Part shown: positions 52,471 through 60,790 of the stretch, piece after piece | Position numbering within the stretch: position 1 is the stretch's first letter | Layout of the letters: each line of letters opens with the position of its first letter | From: Arthrobacter mangrovi | Lineage (GTDB): Bacteria; Actinomycetota; Actinomycetes; Actinomycetales; Micrococcaceae | Direction of reading: 5' to 3' | DNA: 64,000 bases | Assembly: GCF_026011795.1 (NCBI RefSeq) | Contig: NZ_BRVS01000028.1 | Location: 34,014-98,013 of the forward strand | Translations under genes and position numbers: made by a program | Notes under the pieces: model-generated | The model's input: only the letters and a program-made list of their open reading frames with translations | Databases searched by the model: none | What the model was told of the DNA's origin: nothing

Positions 52471-53261
52471 GGGAAGCACTGGCTATTGGCGGTAACTCCG
52501 CGCTGCTGACCCGCGCCAACCCGCTGGCCAAATTCGCTGCCGTGGTCTTCATTACCGCGGTGCTCGCCGTGTCCATCGACTGGGTGTCGGCCGCGACGGC
52601 GCTGGCCGCCGAATTCGCCCTGTTCGGGCTGGCCGGGCTGACCCTGCGCCTGCTCTGGCAGCGCGGCTGGCCGCTGATCATCGCCGCCGCGGTGGGCGGC
52701 TGGAGTACCGCGATCCTCTCGGCGGACAGCGGGCGGATCCTGGTCGACGCGGGCATCTGGTCGATCAGCGAGGGGTCGCTCGAACTGGGGCTCGGCTTCA
52801 TGCTGCGCGGGCTGGCCATCGCCCTGCCCGCGATCCTGCTGATGAGCTGCACCGACCCGACGGACCTTGCGGACGCGCTGGCCCAGAAAGCCAGGCTGCC
52901 GCACCGCTTCGTCCTGGGCACGCTGGCCGCAATGCGCCTGGTCGGGCTGATGGCCGAGGAATGGCAGACCATCGGCATGGCCCGCCGCGCCCGCGGCATC
53001 GGCTCGCACGGCACTCCGCTGCAGCGGCTGCGGGCGACGCTGGGGCAGAGCTTCGGGCTGCTGGTCCAGGCCGTCCGCCGCGCCACCCGCCTGGCCGTGA
53101 CCATGGAGGCCCGGGGCTTCGGCGGCGCCGGGCGCACCTGGGCGCGGGAATCCACCTTCGGCCGGATCGACATCTGGGTGGTGCTCGGCGGGGCGCTCAT
53201 CGCGGGGGCCGCCCTGGCCGCCGCCGTCACCGCCGGTACCTGGAATCCCGTGCTGTCCTGA
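52467..53261 (+). CDS. ykoC: ECF transporter T component (YkoC)
   Basis: This 264-residue transmembrane component has about five helices. ANPLAKFAAVVFITAVLAVS is the N-terminal signature, and MARRARGIGSH with MEARGFGGAGRT are the two Ala-Arg-Gly coupling motifs that touch the ATPases. Its ATG overlaps the ykoD stop. Confidence 0.93.
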   Translation: MREALAIGGNSALLTRANPLAKFAAVVFITAVLAVSIDWVSAATALAAEFALFGLAGLTLRLLWQRGWPLIIAAAVGGWSTAILSADSGRILVDAGIWSISEGSLELGLGFMLRGLAIALPAILLMSCTDPTDLADALAQKARLPHRFVLGTLAAMRLVGLMAEEWQTIGMARRARGIGSHGTPLQRLRATLGQSFGLLVQAVRRATRLAVTMEARGFGGAGRTWARESTFGRIDIWVVLGGALIAGAALAAAVTAGTWNPVLS

Positions 53262-53288
53262 GCTGCCGGCCCGGCCCGGCCGCTCAGT

Positions 53289-54161
53289 TTAGTCCTGGCT
53301 GCCCTCGGCCAGGAGCTTCATGAGCTCGTCGGTCATCGGCGCGGACACCGGGATCGGTGTCCCGTCGATGCTCTTGACCGGTGCCAGCAGGCGGATGCTC
53401 GAGACCAGCCACACGGCGTCCGCTTCAAGCAGGTGGTGCGGCTGGAGGGGGCCGTAGCCGAGCTGCCAGCCGGCGGCCGCAGCGGCCTTGAACAGCGCCC
53501 CCTGCGAGGTCCCCGGCAGGATCCCGTTCTCGAGCAGCGGCGTGACCAGCGTCTTCACGCCGTCGCGTTCGGTGGCCATCAGCACCGTCGACGTCGGCCC
53601 CTCGAGCACCAGGCCGTCCGTCGAGGTGAAGATGACGTCGTCCGCCCCGTGCGCCCTGGCGTAGCGCAGGGCCGTCATGTTGACGGCGTAGGAGAGGGTC
53701 TTGGCGCCAAGGAGCAGCCATGGTGCGCGTTCGGCCAGCGAGCTGTCGTAGCCACGGTCCAGGAGCAGGATGTCCACACCTTCCTGGCGCTGCTTCCGGC
53801 CCACCGGCCCGGCCGCATCCGCCTGCACCCAGGCAGTCGGCCGGTCCGCGCCCTCGACGCCGCGGGTCACCAGGAGCTTGATCACGATCTCCTCGGCCGG
53901 GGGATGCTCGGCCAGGGCGGTGGCGATGGCCCGCCGCCAGGCGTCGGCGGACGGGATGTCCAGTTCCATGGTCCGCGCCGACTTGGCCAGGCGGTCCAGA
54001 TGCGCCCCGACTTTGCGCGCAACGCCGTCGACGGCGAGCATGGATTCGAAGATGCCGTCCCCGCGGGTGGCGCCGAGGTCCGTGGCCATCAGCTGGGGCT
54101 GTGCAGGGTCTGCGACCCTGCCGTTCTCATGGGCAGGGTCGAGAAACACCAAAACTGTCAT
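53289..54161 (-). CDS. pabC: Aminodeoxychorismate lyase (class IV aminotransferase fold)
   Basis: This 290-residue PLP enzyme has ATRGDGIFESM, the PLP lysine in LLGAKTLSYAVNM (about residue 155), DVIFTSTDGLVLEGPTSTVLM and ENGILPGTSQGALF. In the PabC reaction it releases pyruvate to give p-aminobenzoate for folate; branched-chain or D-amino acid transaminases share the fold. A PabB homologue 1.7 kb away supports PabC. TATGCT lies 6 nt before the ATG. Confidence 0.78.
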   Translation of the reverse strand: MTVLVFLDPAHENGRVADPAQPQLMATDLGATRGDGIFESMLAVDGVARKVGAHLDRLAKSARTMELDIPSADAWRRAIATALAEHPPAEEIVIKLLVTRGVEGADRPTAWVQADAAGPVGRKQRQEGVDILLLDRGYDSSLAERAPWLLLGAKTLSYAVNMTALRYARAHGADDVIFTSTDGLVLEGPTSTVLMATERDGVKTLVTPLLENGILPGTSQGALFKAAAAAGWQLGYGPLQPHHLLEADAVWLVSSIRLLAPVKSIDGTPIPVSAPMTDELMKLLAEGSQD

Positions 54162-54167
54162 GGCTTC

Positions 54168-54173
54168 AGCATA
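54168..54173 (-). promoter_or_regulatory. Candidate leaderless -10 (TATGCT) for pabC
   Basis: Minus-strand TATGCT is 6 nt from the ATG at 54159-54161. Confidence 0.55.
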
Positions 54174-54247
54174 GATTGCCGCCGCGGGCAGATTAGGCTG
54201 GGGGAGGACACGCCGGGGGCCGGCGGGACGAAAGGACTGATACTGCC

Positions 54248-55726
54248 GTGCTGTGGTCGCTTGCGGGTTTGGGCACGCTCCCGGACTGGGCCGTTACCCT
54301 GCTGACGGTAGTGGACTTCGCCATCCGGATCGCCGCCCTGGGCATCGTTCCGGGCAACCGCCGTCCTACCACCGCGATGGCCTGGCTGCTGGCCATCTTC
54401 TTCCTGCCGCTCGTGGGCCTGGCCCTGTTCTTCATGTTCGGCAGCTTCCGGCTTTCCGACCGCCGGATTGCCAAGCAGGCGGAGACCAACCGCCGGGTGC
54501 ACGCGGCCACCCAGGACCTGGAAGAACCGCGCAGCGAACGCGAAGCCCCGGAGTGGGTGCACTCCGCGGCGGAGCTGAACCGGAGGCTAGGCTCGTTCCC
54601 GATGCTGGACAGCAACCACGCGGAACTCTTTCCCGACTACAAGGGGTCCATCGCCGCCATGGCCAAGGCCGTGCGCGAGGCCCGGGAATTCGTGAACATC
54701 GAGTTCTACATCATGTCCCGCGACGACATCACCGGCGAACTCTTCGATGCGCTGAAGGAGGCCGCGGGCCGCGGCGTACGCGTGCGGCTGCTGTTCGACC
54801 ACCTGGGCACGATGCGCGTCAAGGGCTACCGGCAGTTCCTGAAGTGGCTGCGGGACAGCGGAATCGACTGGCGCCGGATGCTCCCGCTGCTTCCCGTGCA
54901 GGGGCAGTGGCGCCGCATCGACCTGCGCAACCACCGCAAGATCCTCGTGGTCGACGGGCGCGTGGCGTTCACGGGGTCGCAGAACCTGATCCATCCGGGC
55001 TACCACCGCGCCTCGAGCGCGCGCGTGGGCCGTCAGTGGGTGGAGCTGATGGCCCGCTACGAAGGTCCGATCGTCACGGCCCTGAACGTCGTCTTCACCA
55101 CCGACTGGTCCAGCGAGACCGACGAAACACTCGAGAGCGAACTGTTCACCCCCGTTCCGTTCCGCGAGCCGGGCCCCATGACGTGCCAGGTGGTGCCCAG
55201 CGGTCCGGGATTCGCCACCGAGAACAACCTGCGGCTGTTCAACACGCTGATCTACGCCGCGGTCGAGCGGCTCTCCATCTGCAGCCCCTACTTCGTCCCG
55301 GATGACTCGCTGCTGTACGCCATTACGACGGCGGCGCAACGGGGCGTCGAAGTCGAACTTTTCGTTTCCGAGCAGGGAGACCAGTTCCTGGTCCACCACG
55401 CCCAGCGGTCCTACTACCAGGCCCTGCTCGAGGCCGGCGTGCGGATCTACCTCTACCCGAAGCCCTTCGTCCTGCATGCCAAGCACTTCACCGTGGACGA
55501 CGAGATCGCCGTGATCGGCTCGAGCAACATGGACATGCGCTCCTTCTCGCTCAACCTCGAGGTCTCCGTCATGATGCTGGGCGACGGCGTCGTGGGGCGG
55601 ATGCGCAAGGTCCAGGACAGCTACCGCGAAGTCTCCCGGGAGATCACGCTGGAAGAGTGGACCAAGCGCAGTCGGCTGGAACGCTATGTGGACAACGTCG
55701 CCCGGCTGACTGCGACGCTGCAGTAG
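54248..55726 (+). CDS. cls: Cardiolipin synthase
   Basis: This 492-residue membrane protein has two N-terminal helices (about 10-30 and 42-60) with GNRRPTTAMAWLLAIFFLPLVGLALFFMFG. The two phospholipase D domains have NHRKILVVDGRVAFTGSQN and HAKHFTVDDEIAVIGSSNMD, with the HxK and GS/N catalytic residues. It joins two phosphatidylglycerols to cardiolipin. GTG 54248 is the first start; AAAGGA lies further upstream. The stop codon TAG is the first TAG of the tandem repeat at 55720. Confidence 0.93.
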   Translation: MLWSLAGLGTLPDWAVTLLTVVDFAIRIAALGIVPGNRRPTTAMAWLLAIFFLPLVGLALFFMFGSFRLSDRRIAKQAETNRRVHAATQDLEEPRSEREAPEWVHSAAELNRRLGSFPMLDSNHAELFPDYKGSIAAMAKAVREAREFVNIEFYIMSRDDITGELFDALKEAAGRGVRVRLLFDHLGTMRVKGYRQFLKWLRDSGIDWRRMLPLLPVQGQWRRIDLRNHRKILVVDGRVAFTGSQNLIHPGYHRASSARVGRQWVELMARYEGPIVTALNVVFTTDWSSETDETLESELFTPVPFREPGPMTCQVVPSGPGFATENNLRLFNTLIYAAVERLSICSPYFVPDDSLLYAITTAAQRGVEVELFVSEQGDQFLVHHAQRSYYQALLEAGVRIYLYPKPFVLHAKHFTVDDEIAVIGSSNMDMRSFSLNLEVSVMMLGDGVVGRMRKVQDSYREVSREITLEEWTKRSRLERYVDNVARLTATLQ

Positions 55727-55832
55727 GAAAGGCGCTGCAGTAGGAAGGCGCCGCAGTAGGAAGGTGCTGCAGTAGGAACCCGTTGCAGTAGGAACCCGTT
55801 GCAGTAGGAACCCGCTGCAGTAGGAACCCGCT
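55720..55832 (+). repeat. 16-bp tandem repeat, seven copies, running out of the cls stop codon
   Basis: Seven head-to-tail units start at 55720, 55737, 55753, 55769, 55785, 55801 and 55817. All share GCAGTAGGAA; the tails are AGGCGCT (first, 17 bp), GGCGCC, GGTGCT, CCCGTT (twice) and CCCGCT (twice). Unit one contains the cls stop TAG. No spacers separate units. The array ends 14 bases before the pabB stop on the other strand. Confidence 0.95.
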
Positions 55833-55846
55833 GCCGCGGGCAGCAA

Positions 55847-57946
55847 TCAGTCGGGGAAGTCGGCGCCGAGGGCCGAGAGCACTCCGAAGGCCTTCGCCCG
55901 GACTTCGTCCCACTCCGCCGCCGGATCCGAATCGGCCGTGATGGCGCCGCCTACGCCGAGGCTGAGCCGGCTGCCGTGGCGGACCAGCGTGCGGATCACG
56001 ACGGACAGGTCGGAGGCGCCGCTGAGGGAAAAGTAGCCGGCCGCCCCGGAATAGATGCCGCGGGGGCCGGACTCCAGGCGGTCCAGGATCTCCATCGTGC
56101 TGATCTTCGGCGCGCCGGTCATGGAGCCGGCCGGGAACGCGGCGGCCACGGCCTCCGCCCGGGACGCGTCCGGCCGGAGCTGCGCGTCGATGGTGGAGAC
56201 CATCTGGTGCACGGTGGCGTAGCTTTCGATCGCGCACAGCCGGCTCACCCGGAGCGTCCCCGGCACGGCGTAGTGGCTGAGGTCGTTGCGCAGCAGATCC
56301 ACGATCATGATGTTTTCGGCCCGGTCCTTCGGACTCGCCGCCAGCTCCGCCCGGATCGCCGCATCCTCCTCCGGGTCCTCCAGCCGCCGCCGCGTGCCCT
56401 TGATCGGTTCCGCCCTCAGCCACCCGTCGGCCCGGATGCTCATGAAGCGCTCCGGGGACGTGCTGGCCACCGTCAGGTCGCCGAACCGCAGGTAGGTGGC
56501 AAAGGGCGCGGGATTACGACGGCGGAGGGCGCGGTAGGTGTCCAGGTCGTCAAGGCCGGGGGAGGCCTCGGCGGCCAGTTCCGTGGTCAGGCAGATTTCG
56601 TAGGAGTTGCCCTCCGTAATCTCCGCCTGTGCCCGGCGCACCTTGTCCAGGTAGGAAGCCCGGCTGTCCCGCAGCGTGAAGGCCGGTGGCTCGGAGGCCG
56701 GCGCCGCGGAGGCCGGGGCGCGCCCATCCTGCTCCCCGCCGTCCGCCGGCGCACCCGCGGCGGGCGCCCCCGCGGCCAGCGCTCCGATGGTCCGGCGGGC
56801 CTGCTCCCGCCACTCAGCCGCCTCGCTGGCAGCCGCCTCGGCAGCCGCGTCACCCCTGCCGGCGGGGTGGGTCAGCGTCAGCAGGAAGGTGCGCTGCCGC
56901 TGGTGGTCCAGCACGATGCCGCGTGCGGCGAAGACCAGCGCCGCGTCCGGAGTCGGCGCGGCGACGTCGTTGCCGCCGGCCTCGCGCTTGAGTTCATAGC
57001 CCAGGGCGCCGATCCAGCCGAGCGCGAATCCTTCCGGCACGTCGTCGGGAAGCTCCACCGCCGCTTCGCTCCAGACCGAGTCCAGCCAGCGGAAGAACGG
57101 CCCGCGGATCCGCACCATGACCCGGCCCCGCGTGATGGTGGTGGTCCCCGCCCGGTGCTCGGCCAGCGCCCCCAGCGGACCGCCGCCGTCGGCCATGATG
57201 CTGACCGCATTCCGGTCCGCCGTCCGGCCGGCGGCAGCGTTGGAACTATCCAGCCACACGGCGTGGGACGAGGCGCCGTACAGGGCCTGGAAGAGGGCGG
57301 CGGAATCCGGGCAGCTATCCAGCCGTTCCACCTGGAGCTCCGGCCGCGGCAGGTGCGAGCGTTCCAGGGCCAGCAGCGGCTCGAGCTGCGGCAGGTCGAG
57401 CAGCGCCCGCAGGACGGCGGAGGGCGAGAGCAGGTCCGGGCTGTCCTGGACCACGATGTCCGCTGCTCCGGCGACGTCGTCGCCGGCCAGCCATTCCTCT
57501 TCCTGCCCGGCCCAGGTTTCCCAGTACGGTTCGTAGCCGTCGCCGTCCCGGGCGATGGCGCGGGTGCGCCGCTGCCCGGCGTCCGCTTCGATCCAGATGA
57601 CCGCATCGAGGAGGCGCCGCGCGGCGGCATCGGCGGCTCCGACGCCCTCCAGAATCACAACCTCGGCGGGTTCGGTAACGCGGCGCTCGCCGTCCTCGTC
57701 CGCGGTCCAGTTCCACGCCGTCCAGCGTGCGCTCAATCCGTGCGAGAGCGGTTCCAGCACCGTTTCCCGATACCGGCGCCGGCCGTCCTCCAGGCCGTTC
57801 CAGCCGGGGTAGATGTCTTCCAGGTGGAAAACGCCGACGCTGCGGTGGGGGCGCAGCAGGGCGGCAAGCTCCAGCGCGAGGGTGGTCTTGCCCGCTCCCG
57901 AACGCCCGTCGACGGCGATCAGCACCGGCCTGTCAGCGGGCTGCAA
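55847..57946 (-). CDS. pabB: P-loop kinase domain fused to aminodeoxychorismate synthase component I (PabB)
   Basis: This 699-residue protein is a fusion. Residues ~8-200 are a uridine-kinase-like P-loop domain: Walker A GRSGAGKT near 14-21, HLEDIYPGWNGL where nucleoside kinases have a DDFY-type motif, and VVILEGVGAAD as Walker B. Residues ~210-699 are the chorismate-binding enzyme, with EPIKGTRRR (the lysine of PIKGT separates PabB from anthranilate synthase PIAGT), DRAENIMIVDLLRNDLSH and FPAGSMTGAPKISTMEILDRLE. PabB makes aminodeoxychorismate for folate using ammonia from a glutaminase partner, not encoded here. TTG 57944-57946 is the likely start, within the end of the upstream phosphatase gene. 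The kinase partner substrate is unknown. Confidence 0.88.
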   Translation of the reverse strand: MQPADRPVLIAVDGRSGAGKTTLALELAALLRPHRSVGVFHLEDIYPGWNGLEDGRRRYRETVLEPLSHGLSARWTAWNWTADEDGERRVTEPAEVVILEGVGAADAAARRLLDAVIWIEADAGQRRTRAIARDGDGYEPYWETWAGQEEEWLAGDDVAGAADIVVQDSPDLLSPSAVLRALLDLPQLEPLLALERSHLPRPELQVERLDSCPDSAALFQALYGASSHAVWLDSSNAAAGRTADRNAVSIMADGGGPLGALAEHRAGTTTITRGRVMVRIRGPFFRWLDSVWSEAAVELPDDVPEGFALGWIGALGYELKREAGGNDVAAPTPDAALVFAARGIVLDHQRQRTFLLTLTHPAGRGDAAAEAAASEAAEWREQARRTIGALAAGAPAAGAPADGGEQDGRAPASAAPASEPPAFTLRDSRASYLDKVRRAQAEITEGNSYEICLTTELAAEASPGLDDLDTYRALRRRNPAPFATYLRFGDLTVASTSPERFMSIRADGWLRAEPIKGTRRRLEDPEEDAAIRAELAASPKDRAENIMIVDLLRNDLSHYAVPGTLRVSRLCAIESYATVHQMVSTIDAQLRPDASRAEAVAAAFPAGSMTGAPKISTMEILDRLESGPRGIYSGAAGYFSLSGASDLSVVIRTLVRHGSRLSLGVGGAITADSDPAAEWDEVRAKAFGVLSALGADFPD

Positions 57947-58430
57947 GGGCGGCCCTGACGTGCTGCACGATTCCCGGAACCGCCCCGCTGATCATGTCCC
58001 AGCTGGCCTCGAAGTCCGCTTCGTCCCCGAACCACGGGTCGTAGATGCCCTGCGCCGCGGGCTCCTTGTCCGCCAGGGCGGGATCGAAGGAGCGGAACAT
58101 CCGCACCTTGGCGAGGGAGTCCTCGTCCGGCGCGTCCGCCCGGAGCTGCTCGTAATGGTCGATGTCCAGTGCCAGGATCAAGTCACGCTCCCGGTACCAG
58201 GCCGGCAGGAACTGGCGGGCGCGGTGGCCGGTGCTGGGCAGGCCCCCCAGCTTCAGGCGGGCCGCCGCGCGCTCGTCTATCGGCCGCCCGGCCTCCCAGT
58301 TGGACGTGCCGGCCGAGTCGACCGTCGCGCGGGCCGCCAGCCCGGCCTCCGCCAGGGCCTTGGTCAGCACGTACTGTGCCATGGGCGAGCGGCAGATATT
58401 GCCCGTGCAGACGGTGATGATCCGGTACAT
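57933..58430 (-). CDS. Low-molecular-weight protein tyrosine phosphatase
   Basis: This 165-residue enzyme has the P-loop C8-TGNIC-R14-S at the N-terminus and the general acid aspartate in IYDPWFGDE near residue 130. DSAGTSNWEAGRP and FLPAWYRERDLILALDIDHYEQLR fit the family. Actinobacterial members (PtpA type) act on phosphotyrosine. It shares 14 bases with the pabB gene and lies 14 bases after the LysE gene. TAGAAT sits 7 nt before its ATG. Confidence 0.92.
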   Translation of the reverse strand: MYRIITVCTGNICRSPMAQYVLTKALAEAGLAARATVDSAGTSNWEAGRPIDERAAARLKLGGLPSTGHRARQFLPAWYRERDLILALDIDHYEQLRADAPDEDSLAKVRMFRSFDPALADKEPAAQGIYDPWFGDEADFEASWDMISGAVPGIVQHVRAALAAR

Positions 58431-58437
58431 AGGCTCG

Positions 58438-58443
58438 ATTCTA
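58438..58443 (-). promoter_or_regulatory. Candidate leaderless -10 (TAGAAT) for the phosphatase
   Basis: Minus-strand TAGAAT is 7 nt from the ATG at 58428-58430. Confidence 0.45.
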
Positions 58444-58444
58444 G

Positions 58445-59065
58445 TTAGAAGAAGGCCAGGAGCAGGCCGACGCCGATGAACAGCGCGCCGAAGACCGTGC
58501 TCATGATCCGCTGGCCTCGGGTGCTGCGCGTGAAGCGCTGGAACGTCCGGGCGGCCGCCGCGAAGAAGAACCACATGACGAGGATGTCGATCAGCACGAT
58601 CGTCGCTCCCAGCACCATGTACTGCGGTGCCAGCGGCGCCTCCGGCCGGATGAAGCCCGGCACGAACGCCAGGAAGAACACCACGGCCTTGGGATTGAGC
58701 AGGTTCACCCACAGGCCGCGGCGGAACATCGACCACGCCGGCTCGTTCCGCCGGCTGAGGGCCACTGCCTCCTCCGCCTCCGGCTTGGCCAGCAGCTGGC
58801 GGACACCCAGGTAGATCAGGTAGGCGGCGCCCGCGTACTTGATCGCGTAGAACGCCGTCGGTGAACTGGCCACCAGGAGGCCGACCCCCAGGGCGACGAT
58901 GGCCAGGTGGACGACCAGCGCGGCCTGCTGCCCGAGGATGCCCCAAATGGAGCGGCGGAAGCCGGTATTGAGCGCGTTGCTCATTGTATTGATGGCTCCC
59001 GCGCCGGGGGTCAGGCTGATGACCGTGCCGGCGCCCACCAGGGCTAGCCACAGGGAAAATTGCAC
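58445..59065 (-). CDS. LysE/RhtB family amino acid exporter
   Basis: This 206-residue membrane protein has six helices. SLTPGAGAINTMSNALNTGFRRSIWGILGQQ is the N-terminal signature, and RRGLWVNLLNPKAVVFFLAFVPGFI the central one. It exports an amino acid or homoserine/threonine-like compound. Start GTG 59063-59065 follows TAATAT by 6 nt. Confidence 0.9.
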   Translation of the reverse strand: MQFSLWLALVGAGTVISLTPGAGAINTMSNALNTGFRRSIWGILGQQAALVVHLAIVALGVGLLVASSPTAFYAIKYAGAAYLIYLGVRQLLAKPEAEEAVALSRRNEPAWSMFRRGLWVNLLNPKAVVFFLAFVPGFIRPEAPLAPQYMVLGATIVLIDILVMWFFFAAAARTFQRFTRSTRGQRIMSTVFGALFIGVGLLLAFF

Positions 59066-59071
59066 GAGGTG

Positions 59072-59077
59072 ATATTA
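59072..59077 (-). promoter_or_regulatory. Candidate leaderless -10 (TAATAT) for the LysE gene
   Basis: Minus-strand TAATAT is 6 nt from the GTG at 59063-59065, the closest match to the -10 consensus in the set. Confidence 0.6.
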
Positions 59078-59136
59078 CGCTGGCCAGGCCGTGGCCACAC
59101 AACATGTCCGCCGGCCCGGGATCCTTGCAGCGCCGG

Positions 59137-60720
59137 TCAGCCTTCTTCGAGCAGCGCCATGGCGGCGTTGTGGCCGCCCAGGCCGCTGACGCCGCCGCCC
59201 CTGCGCGCGCCGGCACCGCACATCAGGATGCGCTCGTGGCCGGTGGCAACGCCCCAGCGCCGCGCCGCGTTGTCCAGCGGCTCGTCGTCTTCGGCGAACG
59301 GCCAGGAGAGCGGGCCGTGGAAGATGCTGCCGCCGGGCATCGCGAGGCTGTGCTCCAGGTCGAGGGTGGTCTTGGTCTCGATGCAGGGGCGGCCGTCGGC
59401 GTCGGTCATGAGGCAGTCCTCGATCGGCTCCGCCAGGACGGAGTTGAGCGAATCGAGCACCGCCCGCTGCAGTTCCTCGCGCAGCCGGTCATTGTCAATC
59501 CCGGTCAGCAGCCGGTGCGGAGTCTGCAGGGTGAAGACAGTGAGTGTGTGGGCGCCTTCCCGCCGCAGGCGCTCCGGCAGGATCGACGGGTCCGCGAGCG
59601 TGTGGCAGTAGATCTCGGCCGGCAGCGGAGCCGGAACCGAGCCGCGCGTGGCGTCGGTGTAGGCCCGCTCCAGCTGGGTGTACGCCTCGTTGATATGGAA
59701 GGTGCCGCCGAAGGCCGCCTCGGGCGCCAGGCTGCTGTCCTTGAGCCGGGGCAGCCGCTTGAGCAGCAGGTTGACCTTGGCCTGTGCACCTTCGGCCCGG
59801 GCGGACATCGGAGCCGACGTCCCGGCGGCCGCGCCGCCGAGGAGGCGCTCCAGCACCTGCGGGGCCACATTGGCGAGCACAAACTCCCCGTGCACCGTGG
59901 CAGGGCCGTCGGCGCCGCCGTCGTACGCCACCTCGCCGCCAGGTGACACCGCGGTGACCTCGGACGACGTGCGGAACTGGACCCCCGCCGCGCGGGCAGC
60001 CTTTTCCAGCGCGCCGCTGACCGCCCCCATGCCGCCTTCCGGGACGTCCCAGTCGCCGGTCCCGCCGCCGATCACGTGGTACAGGAAGCACTTGTTCTGC
60101 TGCAGGTCTTTCTGCCCGGCGCGGGCGAAGGTGCTGATCAGCCCGTCCGTGAGGACCAGGTCGGAGCGGAACGCCGTCTTGATGGCCTCGCCCAGGGGCC
60201 GCTCGAAGAAGTCCGCCCACAGTTCGTCATCATCCAGCAGGGCGCGGACGTCGCTGCGCCGCGGCAGCGGCTGCGTCACCGTCGGCCACAGCCGCTCGGC
60301 GATGGTTGCGGTGCGCGCGTAGAAGCGGCCGAAGGCCTCGAAGTCGGCTGCCGCGTCCACGGCCGCGAAGGACGCACGTGTCGCCTCGGGATCTTCGTTG
60401 TCCACCAGCAGGCCCGCATCCGTGCCGGGCAGGGGCGTGTAGGAGGAATATCGGCGCCGAATCAGCCGCAGGTCCAGGCCGAGGTCGTCGATGATCTGCT
60501 GCGGAAACAGGCTCACCAGGTAGGAGTAGCGCGAGAGGCGGGCGTCCGTGCCCGGGAAGACCTCGGCGGAGACGGCGGCGCCGCCGAGGTGGTCCTGCCG
60601 CTCCAGCACCAGCACCGAGCGGCCGGCGCGCGCCAGGTAGGTGGCGGCGACCAGGCCGTTGTGTCCGCCGCCGATAACGACGACGTCGAAGTGCTCTTGT
60701 TCGCGGGCATGCAGGGGCAT
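59137..60720 (-). CDS. Phytoene desaturase-family FAD-dependent oxidoreductase
   Basis: This 527-residue flavoprotein has the FAD dinucleotide motif VVIGGGHNGLVAATYLARAG (residues ~13-32) and LERQDHLGGAA. The C-terminus MCGAGARRGGGVSGLGGHNAA is the second FAD-binding segment. It is closest in layout to CrtI-like NAD(P)/FAD oxidoreductases related to human PYROXD2, not to the carotenoid cluster, as no crtE/B gene is near. GAGGAG lies before the ATG. A methyltransferase gene is 70 bases upstream on the same strand. Confidence 0.88.
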   Translation of the reverse strand: MPLHAREQEHFDVVVIGGGHNGLVAATYLARAGRSVLVLERQDHLGGAAVSAEVFPGTDARLSRYSYLVSLFPQQIIDDLGLDLRLIRRRYSSYTPLPGTDAGLLVDNEDPEATRASFAAVDAAADFEAFGRFYARTATIAERLWPTVTQPLPRRSDVRALLDDDELWADFFERPLGEAIKTAFRSDLVLTDGLISTFARAGQKDLQQNKCFLYHVIGGGTGDWDVPEGGMGAVSGALEKAARAAGVQFRTSSEVTAVSPGGEVAYDGGADGPATVHGEFVLANVAPQVLERLLGGAAAGTSAPMSARAEGAQAKVNLLLKRLPRLKDSSLAPEAAFGGTFHINEAYTQLERAYTDATRGSVPAPLPAEIYCHTLADPSILPERLRREGAHTLTVFTLQTPHRLLTGIDNDRLREELQRAVLDSLNSVLAEPIEDCLMTDADGRPCIETKTTLDLEHSLAMPGGSIFHGPLSWPFAEDDEPLDNAARRWGVATGHERILMCGAGARRGGGVSGLGGHNAAMALLEEG

Positions 60721-60742
60721 GGGGCTCCTCAGTCGGGCCGGG

Positions 60743-60775
60743 CCGGCCGGCGGGCGGCGCTGCTGCGCCGGCCGG
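60743..60775 (-). terminator. Hairpin between methyltransferase and oxidoreductase genes
   Basis: CCGGCCGGCG (60743-60752) and CGCCGGCCGG (60766-60775) form a 10-bp stem with a 13-nt loop. No T-run; a weak terminator or attenuator. Confidence 0.4.
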
Positions 60776-60790
60776 TCTTGGGCTGGCGGG

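Noticed and set aside
55720..55832. CRISPR array
   Set aside because: Units are 16 bp and directly adjacent with no unique spacers, and no cas gene is present.
55847..57946. Anthranilate synthase (TrpE) instead of PabB
   Set aside because: The active-site motif is PIKGT, as in PabB; TrpE has PIAGT. pabC nearby also supports folate.
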